A stretch of 64,000 nt of DNA. Source: Bacillus sp. EB106-08-02-XG196 (lineage in GTDB: Bacteria > Bacillota > Bacilli > Bacillales > Cytobacillaceae). How positions within the stretch are numbered: position 1 is the stretch's first letter; each line of letters opens with the position of its first letter. The position numbers and the translations under genes were made by a program. The stretch covers positions 219,773 to 283,772 of the forward strand of contig NZ_JABWSY010000008.1 in assembly GCF_013396335.1 (NCBI RefSeq), written 5' to 3'. Of the stretch, positions 54,377-62,462 are shown in pieces. The notes under the pieces are model-generated. The model saw only the letters and a program-made list of their open reading frames with translations, was not told the origin of the DNA and ran no database searches.

Positions 54377-55759
54377 CTACATCGGTCCCCAACCGATAAG
54401 TACCGCGATTGTGAGCATGACAATAGCGATTCCACACCATATGATGAATAATGGGAGCATCCATTTTGCCCATTTTATCCAAGATACACCGGCGACAGCT
54501 AGACTCGCCATTAGTGTTCCTGATGTTGGGAAAATACTGTTTGTAAAGCCATCTCCAAATTGGAATGCTTGTACAGCAACCTGCCTTGTAATCCCAATCA
54601 TGTCTGCCAATGGGGATAAAATCGGCATGGCGATCATAGCTTGACCACTACCCGAAGGGACAAGAAAATTAAGAACAGCGTTTGCGGCAAACATGCCCAG
54701 TGCAGCCAATACCGGAGGCATATTCTCTAATGGAGCTGCAAGGGCATTTACAGCCGTATCCAAAATCTTCGCATTTTCCATGATAATGAGTACAGCTCTA
54801 GCTACACCTATAATTAACGCACCATATACAAGTTTTTGGCATCCTTCTAAAAAGGTGACGGCGATTTTATTGTAATTCATTCCCGCAATCACACCGGAAC
54901 CAAGCCCAATCACAATAAAAAATGCTGCCATATGATCAATACTCCATTTAAATTCGATAGTTGCATAGACAAAGAATGCCAACGCCAGTCCTACAAAACA
55001 TAAAATTGTTTTATGTCGGGAAGTAAACGGTGCTTGTAATTCTTCTTTCGAACCACCGGAGCTTTCCAACACGCCAATTAAACTTTTTGAGGGATCCGCC
55101 AACACTTTTTTGGCATATCTCCATGTATATAAAATTGTCACTGCAACAATAATAACGAACGTGATAATTCGAAGCGTCATTCCTGAAAATAACGGAAGAC
55201 CGGCAATTGATTGAGCAACTCCAACCGTATAAGGATTTAGAAAACCTACATTGAAACCGGCAAATGTTGCACCAAACGTAATGGCTACCGCCACCATCGC
55301 ATCAAGCCTAAGTGCCCTTGCGATAATCATTCCGATCGCTACAAACGGAATAACGGAGTTGGCAACTGCACCAATTGCTCCCCCTAATGCAAACAAAATC
55401 GAAACAACAGCGATAAGCAAAAATTCTTTGCCTTGTGTTTTATTAACGGCTCGAAGAATTCCTCCTCTAATGGCTCCAGACCGTTCCACAATCTCAAACG
55501 CCCCTCCTGCAAAAAGAACGAGAAAAATTAAACTGCCAGATTGAACCATACCAGATTGCAAGGCAAGAAAAATGTCCATAAAACCTGCCGGATTTCGATC
55601 AACTTGACTATATGTGTCAGGTACTACCCTTTCAACTCCATTTACAACCTCACGTTCAAATGTTCCCGCCGGCGTAAGATAAGTTGCTGCAACCGCCAGC
55701 AGCATGACTAGAAAAAGAATAACGTAAGTGTCAGGCATTTCCCATTTTCTACTTTTCAT
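54377..55759 (-). CDS. YfcC family (DcuC-like) membrane transporter
   Basis: A 460-residue carrier with about 12 hydrophobic segments. The family's repeated features are visible: MLLAVAATYLTPAGTFER, GAFEIVERSGAIRGGI, GGAIGAVANSVIPFVAIG, FAANAVLNFLVPSGSGQAMIAMPIL and QVAVQAFQFGDGFTN. Relatives move dicarboxylates, amino acids or peptides-like anions. The ATG at 55759 has AAAGGTGAAAG upstream. It follows an M20 amidohydrolase gene and a regulator in the same direction, suggesting it imports the amidohydrolase's substrate. Confidence 0.85.
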   Translation of the reverse strand: MKSRKWEMPDTYVILFLVMLLAVAATYLTPAGTFEREVVNGVERVVPDTYSQVDRNPAGFMDIFLALQSGMVQSGSLIFLVLFAGGAFEIVERSGAIRGGILRAVNKTQGKEFLLIAVVSILFALGGAIGAVANSVIPFVAIGMIIARALRLDAMVAVAITFGATFAGFNVGFLNPYTVGVAQSIAGLPLFSGMTLRIITFVIIVAVTILYTWRYAKKVLADPSKSLIGVLESSGGSKEELQAPFTSRHKTILCFVGLALAFFVYATIEFKWSIDHMAAFFIVIGLGSGVIAGMNYNKIAVTFLEGCQKLVYGALIIGVARAVLIIMENAKILDTAVNALAAPLENMPPVLAALGMFAANAVLNFLVPSGSGQAMIAMPILSPLADMIGITRQVAVQAFQFGDGFTNSIFPTSGTLMASLAVAGVSWIKWAKWMLPLFIIWCGIAIVMLTIAVLIGWGPM

Positions 55760-55850
55760 CGCTTTCACCTTTTCTGTATTAGGGTTCATCCATATTCAAC
55801 TCCCCATGGTTTAAAGTATATTTTCTTACAGTAATACGGGCATTTCTTTT

Positions 55851-57032
55851 TCAATACGATCCCAGCAGCTTTAAAGCGGCATGAACGAATAGAGTAACAC
55901 CGTTAGATAAAGAGTCTTCATCAATGTTAAATCGAGGATGGTGATGAGGGAAGTCTGTTCCTTTATCCCTATTACCTGTTCCTGTGAAAAAATAAGCTCC
56001 TGGTGCTACCTTTAGAAAAGCGGAGAAATCCTCAGCGCCCATATTCGGTTTCATATTAACCAACGCTTCTTCTCCCCATAGTTCACATACAACCTCTTCA
56101 ATGATAGCAGCGACTTTCCCATCATTCACAACAGGGGCAGCACCTTCATTGTACGAAAATTGATAGTCAGCTCCATGTGCTTCCGTTACACCTTTTACAA
56201 TCCGTTCCATTAAATGGGTAACGGTTGGTCGAAGTTCGGTGTTAAAGAGGCGAACTGTTCCAGCAATTTCAACTGAACCTGAAATAATATTCATGGCTGA
56301 ACCACTGGCAAATTTGGTAATCGAAAGGACTACGTTATCTAATGGATCCAAATTGCGGGATACGATATGCTGCAGGTTGGTGACAACCTGCGCCCCGACT
56401 GCAATAGCATCGACCGTTTGGTGCGGAAGTCCAGCATGCCCGCCATGACCGTTAATCGTGATTGAAAAAGTATCTGGCGCTGCCATAACAGGACCAGGGG
56501 AAACACCAAATTTCCCTGTTTCCAGCGGTGTCCAGAGATGGGCACCAATGACCAGGTCTACTTCCTCCATTACGCCAGCCCGAACCATTTCAGCCGCCCC
56601 CCCCGGTGCTAACTCCTCGGCATGCTGGAAGAGGAAACGAACTTCACCTCTTATTTGCTCCCGTAATCCAGACAGGATCTTGGCTGCTCCCAGCAATATG
56701 GCTGTATGACCATCATGACCACATGCGTGCATAACACCGGGATTTTGCGAGCCATACGAAAATGAATTCTCTTCTTGAATGGGCAAAGCATCAATATCAG
56801 CACGGATTGCCAGTACTTTCCCGGGATGAGCACCAATCAAACGTGCCATCACACTCGTTTTTGTAGGGCGCGAAAGTTCCAAATGCTCAAAAGATTGGAG
56901 GGTTTCAAATATGAACTGAGAGGTTTTTTCCTCCTCGAAGGACAATTCCGGATACTTATGGAGATGGCGCCTCCATGCAATAACTTCATGCTGAATCTCC
57001 TCAACGAGACTACTAAATTCAATTTTTTTCAA
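55851..57032 (-). CDS. M20 family amidohydrolase (hippurate-hydrolase-like)
   Basis: A 393-residue metal-dependent amidohydrolase. Metal and catalytic segments: RADIDALPIQEE, MHACGHDGHTAI, FQHAEELAPGGA and PHHHPRFNIDEDS. A dimerisation domain (TINGHGGHAG) sits in the middle. The family cleaves N-acyl amino acids or small amide conjugates. TTG start at 57032, with GGGGAGGC upstream. It lies between the transporter and the regulator, all on the minus strand, though a terminator separates it from the regulator. Confidence 0.9.
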   Translation of the reverse strand: MKKIEFSSLVEEIQHEVIAWRRHLHKYPELSFEEEKTSQFIFETLQSFEHLELSRPTKTSVMARLIGAHPGKVLAIRADIDALPIQEENSFSYGSQNPGVMHACGHDGHTAILLGAAKILSGLREQIRGEVRFLFQHAEELAPGGAAEMVRAGVMEEVDLVIGAHLWTPLETGKFGVSPGPVMAAPDTFSITINGHGGHAGLPHQTVDAIAVGAQVVTNLQHIVSRNLDPLDNVVLSITKFASGSAMNIISGSVEIAGTVRLFNTELRPTVTHLMERIVKGVTEAHGADYQFSYNEGAAPVVNDGKVAAIIEEVVCELWGEEALVNMKPNMGAEDFSAFLKVAPGAYFFTGTGNRDKGTDFPHHHPRFNIDEDSLSNGVTLFVHAALKLLGSY

Positions 57033-57151
57033 GCTTAAGCCTCCCCTAAAATATGACCTATACCATTTAAGGTTCATTAACGGTTGTGACCATAATTATA
57101 TAACAAGTCGTACTATTAACGCTAGTGGTAATTTTCTGTTAATTTTTTTAA

Positions 57152-57180
57152 AAAATAAACAAGATAGCAAAGTATCTTGT
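57152..57180 (-). terminator. Terminator of regulator A
   Basis: Minus-strand ACAAGATA / TATCTTGT followed by TTATTTTTT; the regulator's stop codon is at the base of the stem. Confidence 0.78.
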
Positions 57181-58481
57181 CATAAAGTAATTCGATAGAT
57201 TTTCCTCGGCCGTCCCCTTGGATGAGGATTTTCTTCAGCGACCGCTTCCGCTAATCCATTATTCTCCAATATCGTTACGATTCTTCGGGCGCTGCGAGGC
57301 AAAATTTTCATATGTTGTGCCAGATCATGGGCATTGATTTCCGTCGTTCCAATCTTTTTTAAAATAGATTCTAGTTTACTTAAAGTGGCGACACTAAGAG
57401 AAGTTCGTTCACTTAATAATTGTAATTGTTCTGAGGCAAACCCATAAGTGATTTGCTCTGGCTGCCCTAATGGACCCGTAATGGTTTTATCGTCAAAGAC
57501 GACCATCGTTGTTCCTTTTTGAAATTCTTTTGCATGAAATAAGGCCGTTCCGGCATTGATCTCTGCCTCATAAGCCGTTTGTCCGATCCCAATTCCACAT
57601 GTGACTCCATCATTGCCGGTCAAATGAAGAACAGCGAAATCCGGCAGAACGGTAAAATCTTGGGTTGCCTCCTTCAAAATCCCATGAGTGGTAAATATGA
57701 CATAGCGACCGGGTCCAGCAGATTTTAACGAACCATTTATTTTTTTAGCGTATTCAAGAAGCTTTTCGGTCATTTTGATTTCAACTTTATGGATTTCATC
57801 AGTTGAAAACGTCTCTTTCGTTAAACTGAAAAAAGAATCGAATTCAATCATCTGCACTGCGATCTGAGAATCCTTAAAACGTAATGTTTTTTGTGTTTGC
57901 CGGATGAGGGCCAACGTCGAAACTATAGCAGAGCGTGCCGGAAGAACTCTAAACGCGGGTACACCAAGCTTCTTAAGCTCATGCTGTGCATTTTTTAAAC
58001 AAGTCACAGCTGCCGTGGTCTTTCCTTTTTTCAGAAGGTCATAGTGAAATTGAACAACTTTTTCAGTTTGAATTTCCTCTTCATAATGGTTTAAATACAA
58101 GGGCTCAGGATTAATTGCCAATTCCAAGAAAACCCGTTCAAGTTCGGAAGGATGAAACGTATCAAAGCTTAACTGATTAAAAGGGATATTATGGTGATAA
58201 ACAATATATAGTAACGTTTTATATAAGCTGGATCCGGAAGAGGGCACATAAAACATCGGCTGGGTTAGACCAGACCATTTCTTCGCATACCCATAGGGAA
58301 TTTGTCCAGAAAATAGCCACACATCCACATCCTCTGCATATGCTTTTAATTTTTCGATAATCTCCTCATCTTTCCAGTAGGAAATGGGTACAAAACTAAA
58401 TTCAGGATAATTAGAGACCACCGATCCCATAATTTCGATAGAATCTTCCGCACCAAATAATCCTAAGCGAATCTTCTTCAA
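57180..58481 (-). CDS. Three-part transcriptional regulator A (sensor, GGDEF-like, winged helix)
   Basis: A 433-residue protein paralogous to the one at 62463. The N-terminal 130 residues (KKIRLGLFGAEDSIEIM, DVDVWLFSGQIPYG) look like a small-molecule or PrpR-like sensor. The middle contains a degenerate nucleotide-cyclase-like segment (GIGIGQTAYEAEINAGTALFHAK) with ITGPLG after it. The end (LAQHMKILPRSARRIVTILENNGLAE, RGRPRKIYRI) is a winged helix with an AT-hook-like RGRPRK. I know no established name. Linkage to an M20 hydrolase and a transporter suggests it senses their substrate. TTG start 9 nt after AAAGGTGG. Confidence 0.75.
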   Translation of the reverse strand: MKKIRLGLFGAEDSIEIMGSVVSNYPEFSFVPISYWKDEEIIEKLKAYAEDVDVWLFSGQIPYGYAKKWSGLTQPMFYVPSSGSSLYKTLLYIVYHHNIPFNQLSFDTFHPSELERVFLELAINPEPLYLNHYEEEIQTEKVVQFHYDLLKKGKTTAAVTCLKNAQHELKKLGVPAFRVLPARSAIVSTLALIRQTQKTLRFKDSQIAVQMIEFDSFFSLTKETFSTDEIHKVEIKMTEKLLEYAKKINGSLKSAGPGRYVIFTTHGILKEATQDFTVLPDFAVLHLTGNDGVTCGIGIGQTAYEAEINAGTALFHAKEFQKGTTMVVFDDKTITGPLGQPEQITYGFASEQLQLLSERTSLSVATLSKLESILKKIGTTEINAHDLAQHMKILPRSARRIVTILENNGLAEAVAEENPHPRGRPRKIYRITL

Positions 58482-58654
58482 ATTGCCAATCCACCTTTCT
58501 ATTGAGAGTATTGCCAATATTATTGTAACATAGGAGGAACCTGGCAATTTTATTTTATGATTGAGGGTATAAAATTCAGCCTTTACATCCTAATTATGAA
58601 GCAGGGGAATCTCTCCCATGCTTCCCCGAAATTAATAGTAAAAATCTTCATGCC

Positions 58655-58715
58655 GGCCTTTTTGAAAAACGAACCTAGATCTGTTTTCAAGAATCGTTTT
58701 GTCGTGGATAAGGCT
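58655..58715 (+). repeat. Second decayed right end of the dispersed element
   Basis: tttgaaaaacgaacctagat...tttgtcgtggataaggcttg matches the right block of copies 1-5, same orientation; palindromes are lost. Confidence 0.6.
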
Positions 58716-58832
58716 TGGATGTTCACGAAGAGTCTACAGCGATAGTATGGAAAAGAATTGTAAAAACTTATAATCCTGCTTGGCCTGCCTGATTCAGCAT
58801 CACATTCGGACAATCATAAGTAGAAAAAGCAA

Positions 58833-58861
58833 GAGGGTGAAATCAATGCGATTTCACCCTC
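58833..58861 (-). terminator. Terminator of the FbpB-like gene
   Basis: GAGGGTGAAATC / GATTTCACCCTC, followed on the minus strand by TTGCTTTTTC. Confidence 0.7.
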
Positions 58862-58904
58862 AAAACAATCTCCTAATTGCACCTTATAACGATCCCTGTT
58901 AAGA

Positions 58905-59036
58905 TTAGGCCAGCCTTTTCAATTCATGCCGCTCTTCTATCCGCTGTTCAATCTGTTCCAGAGCCTTTTTATCGTTTAAAAGATCCTTTTTATTTTCTTC
59001 AATAAGTTCCTTCATGGATTTAATTTCTTTACGCAC
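58905..59036 (-). CDS. FbpB family small basic protein
   Basis: A 43-residue protein (MRKEIKSMKELIEENKKD..., ending EERHELKRLA) matching the pattern of the Fur-regulated FbpB family: KELIEENKKDLLNDKKALEQ then IEQRIEERH. In B. subtilis FbpB works with the small RNA FsrA in iron sparing. GTG start with GGGAG 11 nt upstream. No convincing Fur box was found; a loose GATAAC...GATAATC sequence at about 59190-59212 is the best candidate. Not long enough for ordinary gene lists. Confidence 0.72.
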   Translation of the reverse strand: MRKEIKSMKELIEENKKDLLNDKKALEQIEQRIEERHELKRLA

Positions 59037-59264
59037 TTTTTATCTTACTCCCTTTATATTATATTAATCTGAGTATTCTATATTTAATTATACGCCCAAT
59101 CGAACAATTCAATCGATTGATTAAATCAGGTTTTACCCCTTTAAAGACAAGCATTCTGATCAATAGTACAAGAAAAAGATGTTGAAATTTGATTATCACT
59201 AGTTATCAAGATAATACCAATCCCTGGATGGGTGCCTGGCACCCGGTTGTTTTTGCACATTAAT

Positions 59265-59315
59265 AAAGAGTGGCTGATTCAAAAGATATTTCTGCTTTTG
59301 GATCAGCCACTCTTT
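59265..59315 (-). terminator. Terminator downstream of the M20/MFS operon
   Basis: AAAGAGTGGCTGAT...CAAAAG / CTTTTG..ATCAGCCACTCTTT, nearly perfect over 20 bp, with TTTATTAATG after it on the minus strand. Confidence 0.82.
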
Positions 59316-59340
59316 CATCTAGGTTAGATTGACAGAAATC

Positions 59341-59577
59341 TTAAACAGCTTCTAAGGCAAATTGTTTATCATTAAAATAAATAATTTCAGAAAGAGTCTT
59401 GTAACCTTGAATGTTCTTGAAAGCTTCTCTCGCTTCTTGTTCCGTATCTGGTTCAAACATGGTGATTTTACCTTCTGCATAAATTAAAACCGTTTCTATA
59501 CAAGATGTCCAAACTTTACAAGAAACATATATTCCATCAAAAGTAACCTGATTTATATAGTACTTCCCAGTATAAAA
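59341..59577 (-). pseudogene. Small protein-like frame without a start codon
   Basis: An open frame with protein-like sequence (YYINQVTFDGIYVSCKVW, CIETVLIYAEGKITMFEPDT, FKNIQGYKTLSEIIYFND) ends just before the terminator, directly after the M20 gene. No ATG, GTG or TTG precedes the conserved-looking part; the first Met is in the middle. Either a remnant, or a gene with an unusual start coupled to the M20 stop. Confidence 0.35.
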
Positions 59578-59579
59578 AG

Positions 59580-61007
59580 TTAGTTTCGATTTTGCGCAGG
59601 CAAAATTTCTTTAGGAATCGGACATTGATAAACATTGTTGCCTAATCGTTCTTTCAATTCTTGTTTGCATTTTTCAAGAAGTTCTGGATCTTTCATCACT
59701 TCAAGTGCCGTACCGGCTAAAACCTTTCCTGCTTGAAGCATTCCTTTATGACCAATAGAGGTAGAACCAATGGAAACCACTTGCCAAGTGTGTGCAGGTG
59801 TTCCCAATACCCAGCATGCAGTACCAACCTGCGCAGTTGGTACGATCCAACTAACATCACCAACATCTGTCGAGCCTCCGAGAGGTGCATCAGCTATATC
59901 ATCTGAGTACGGGTAAACCATATCGAATATCGGTTTATCCTTTAGATTTCTTGCTATCTCCTTCGGCAATTTGCTGATTTCATTGGCCTTATCTTCTTCA
60001 GATAATGAAGCATGCAGCTGTTTGGCGAAACGAATTTCTTCTTCAGTATAAGATGGAACACCGACTTCTTCGAACACTTCAGCCATCTTAGCGTTAAGTG
60101 TCACATTGCCCATCAGATTGGAGCAGGCTTTATCAAACACAATCTCAACTTCCGTACCCGTCATAAGTGCAGCCCCTTTTGCGATATTACATACTCGTTC
60201 ATAAATTTCTTGGACTTGAGGCGTTTTAGGGGCACGGATTAAATATAGCACCTCAGCTTCCGCTTGAACGACATTTGGCGAAAACCCACCAGTGTTCGTA
60301 ATCGCATAATGGACTCTTGCTTCAGAAATGATATGCTCACGCAAGTAGTTGACCCCTACATTCATGAGCTCTACAGCATCCAGTGCACTTCTTCCCAAAT
60401 GAGGTTGAACGGCAGCGTGTGCACTCTTTCCTTTGAATTTGAAGTAAACTTGGCAGTTTGCCAGAGAATTTCCAGGTAAGATCGTATTCGTAGTCCAAGG
60501 GTGCCAGCTTAAAGCAAAGTCAACATCGTTAAAACATCCTTCGCGTGCCATATATGTCTTACCTGAACCGCCTTCTTCAGCTGGACAACCGTAATACTTG
60601 ACCGTTCCTTGCAGACCTTCTTTTTCCATCATATCTTTCAGAGCGACCGCAGCAGCAAGCGAACCGGTTCCTAGAAGATTATGTCCACAACCATGTCCAT
60701 TTCCACCTGGTTCAATTGGATCGTAGACGGAAACCCCGCTCTTTTGACTTAGTCCGGAAAGCGCATCGTATTCCCCAAGTATGGCGACAACGGGGCTTCC
60801 AGAACCATAACTGCCAACAAAAGCTGTATCAATGCCTGCGAGTCCTTTTTGAACTGAAAACCCCTCTGATTCAAGAGAACGACAAATGAGGTCTGCAGAA
60901 CGGAACTCATCGAAACGTGTTTCGGCAAACTCCCAAATTTGGTTGCTCATACTAATCCATTTATCTTTTTTTTCGTCAATTAAATTTATAATGTGATGAA
61001 TATCCAT
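59580..61007 (-). CDS. AbgB-like M20 family hydrolase
   Basis: A 475-residue enzyme of the AbgB branch of M20, which cleaves p-aminobenzoyl-glutamate or similar amide conjugates. Metal-site segments: LGEYDAL, GNGHGCGHNLLG, CPAEEGGSGK and LSWHPWTT, with GGSTDVGDVSW near the end. Longer than the amidohydrolase at 55851, as usual for this branch. Its start shares one base with the MFS stop (TAATG), so the two are coupled. Substrate unknown. Confidence 0.9.
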   Translation of the reverse strand: MDIHHIINLIDEKKDKWISMSNQIWEFAETRFDEFRSADLICRSLESEGFSVQKGLAGIDTAFVGSYGSGSPVVAILGEYDALSGLSQKSGVSVYDPIEPGGNGHGCGHNLLGTGSLAAAVALKDMMEKEGLQGTVKYYGCPAEEGGSGKTYMAREGCFNDVDFALSWHPWTTNTILPGNSLANCQVYFKFKGKSAHAAVQPHLGRSALDAVELMNVGVNYLREHIISEARVHYAITNTGGFSPNVVQAEAEVLYLIRAPKTPQVQEIYERVCNIAKGAALMTGTEVEIVFDKACSNLMGNVTLNAKMAEVFEEVGVPSYTEEEIRFAKQLHASLSEEDKANEISKLPKEIARNLKDKPIFDMVYPYSDDIADAPLGGSTDVGDVSWIVPTAQVGTACWVLGTPAHTWQVVSIGSTSIGHKGMLQAGKVLAGTALEVMKDPELLEKCKQELKERLGNNVYQCPIPKEILPAQNRN

Positions 61008-62224
61008 TACGCCGCTTCTCTCCCTGCTGCATTTTCAGTTGAATTTAACTTTAAGAACAAGCTTGCAATAATTGAAATGAAAAGTGATCCAATTAATAAA
61101 GTGAAAGCCCCGTTATAGGATCCATTAAATAAAGTAAGCGTATATCCGATTAGGGTTGGTGCAATCGTACCAGCCATTTGTCCACCAAAATACATGATAC
61201 CAATGGTCGAACCCATTGTATTTTGTGGAAAATATTTTAACGGAAGGGCAAGTACAACCGAAAGGAGTCCTACACCAAAATAAGCCAAACAAAGGAATGT
61301 AAGTGCCATCGATATAGATTCGGCACTCATTGTAAAATATAGAGCGACCATGCCAATGATTGCACCAGTGATAATGATAAACTTTTCTTTTCCTGCAGCA
61401 ATTTTATCCAATGCCCATGAGCTGAGGATAATAGCGATGATCGAACATGCAACCGGCAGCATGGAAATGAATCCTGTTTTGACAAGTTCAAGCCCACGTA
61501 CGTTTACCCAATAAGAAGGAAGCCATGAGTTTAATCCCCAGTTTACCATGCTCATACCAAAGTAGATCAGCATCAGCAACCAAGCTGTAGGGTTTTTCAA
61601 AACCTTCAAATAAGATACTTTTTGTTTTTTTGCCGTACCAGTTTGTTGCGCTCTATCCGGCAAGTATTTCCAAAGTAAAAGAAGGAAAACAAACCCGAGT
61701 GCCCCAAAAATGTAGAACATTATGTTCCAGCCGACACTTTGAATAAGCACTGCTGCAAGCAAGACAGCTATGATTGACCCGATTTGAGTGGATGCAGATA
61801 ACACTCCTTTTGCCCTTCCACGTTCTTCCTTCGGAAAATTTTCTGCCAATGCTACAGAACTTGCGGATGGAAAGCTTCCTTCTCCAATTCCAAATAGGAA
61901 GCGAATAATGATCAGTGAAACAAATGACCAAGCAAAGCCGGTAAAAATAGTAAAGATTGACCAAACAAGCAATGAAATAAGAATGACTTTTTTCGAACCG
62001 TATTTATCTGTCAGCCAACCTCCAAGTAATTGCATTAAGGCATAGGCAAGAAAGAAACTACTAATTACCATTCCACCTTGAGTAGGAGTTAAACTGAATT
62101 CTTTAGAAATGGCGATAATTGCTACGCTCATGGAGTTTTTGTCTAAATAATTGACAACCCATGTTAAAAATAGAAGAGTTAAAACGGTGGTTTTTGTTTT
62201 ATTATTGTAAATGTTTTCTTTCAT
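61007..62224 (-). CDS. MFS transporter
   Basis: A 405-residue major facilitator with 12 predicted helices; the loop 2-3 motif GGWLTDKYGSKKV and RFLFGIGEGSFPSASSVALAENFPKEERGRAKG resemble the anion:cation symporter (ACS/ExuT-type) branch that carries organic anions. First of a two-gene operon with the AbgB-like hydrolase, so it likely imports that enzyme's substrate. Transcribed divergently from regulator B. Confidence 0.88.
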   Translation of the reverse strand: MKENIYNNKTKTTVLTLLFLTWVVNYLDKNSMSVAIIAISKEFSLTPTQGGMVISSFFLAYALMQLLGGWLTDKYGSKKVILISLLVWSIFTIFTGFAWSFVSLIIIRFLFGIGEGSFPSASSVALAENFPKEERGRAKGVLSASTQIGSIIAVLLAAVLIQSVGWNIMFYIFGALGFVFLLLLWKYLPDRAQQTGTAKKQKVSYLKVLKNPTAWLLMLIYFGMSMVNWGLNSWLPSYWVNVRGLELVKTGFISMLPVACSIIAIILSSWALDKIAAGKEKFIIITGAIIGMVALYFTMSAESISMALTFLCLAYFGVGLLSVVLALPLKYFPQNTMGSTIGIMYFGGQMAGTIAPTLIGYTLTLFNGSYNGAFTLLIGSLFISIIASLFLKLNSTENAAGREAA

Positions 62225-62244
62225 AAAAGTTCCCCTTTCATTTT

Positions 62245-62335
62245 CCTTTTTAGAGTTCTTTTTAGAGTTCTTTTTTAGAAACCTAAAAATACTCTATTTA
62301 TTTTTAGACCTATTTTAGACATTTCTTAAAATAAA
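62245..62335. promoter_or_regulatory. Cluster of TTTTTAGA half-sites in the divergent promoter
   Basis: TTTTTAGAGTTC occurs twice in tandem at about 62250 and 62262, followed by TTTTTTAGAAACCTAAAAA (an inverted pair) and two further TTTTAGAC copies at about 62314 and 62325. A candidate operator for regulator B controlling both directions. Confidence 0.5.
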
Positions 62336-62462
62336 TTATATCAATCATTTTTCGTAATAACAAGAAAATTCTGATTAGATGATTGATTGGTTGGTGAAGG
62401 ATAAAGTTAGGAGTATAATTAGAGTTGGGAACTTACGGTTGGAGAAGGGAACGAGTATTATT

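Larger units (their letters stand above)
58482..58904. other. Gene-free region with repeat remnant
   Basis: Holds the upstream region of regulator A, a decayed right end of the dispersed element (58655-58715) and the terminator hairpin of the FbpB-like gene. No other gene seen. Confidence 0.55.
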
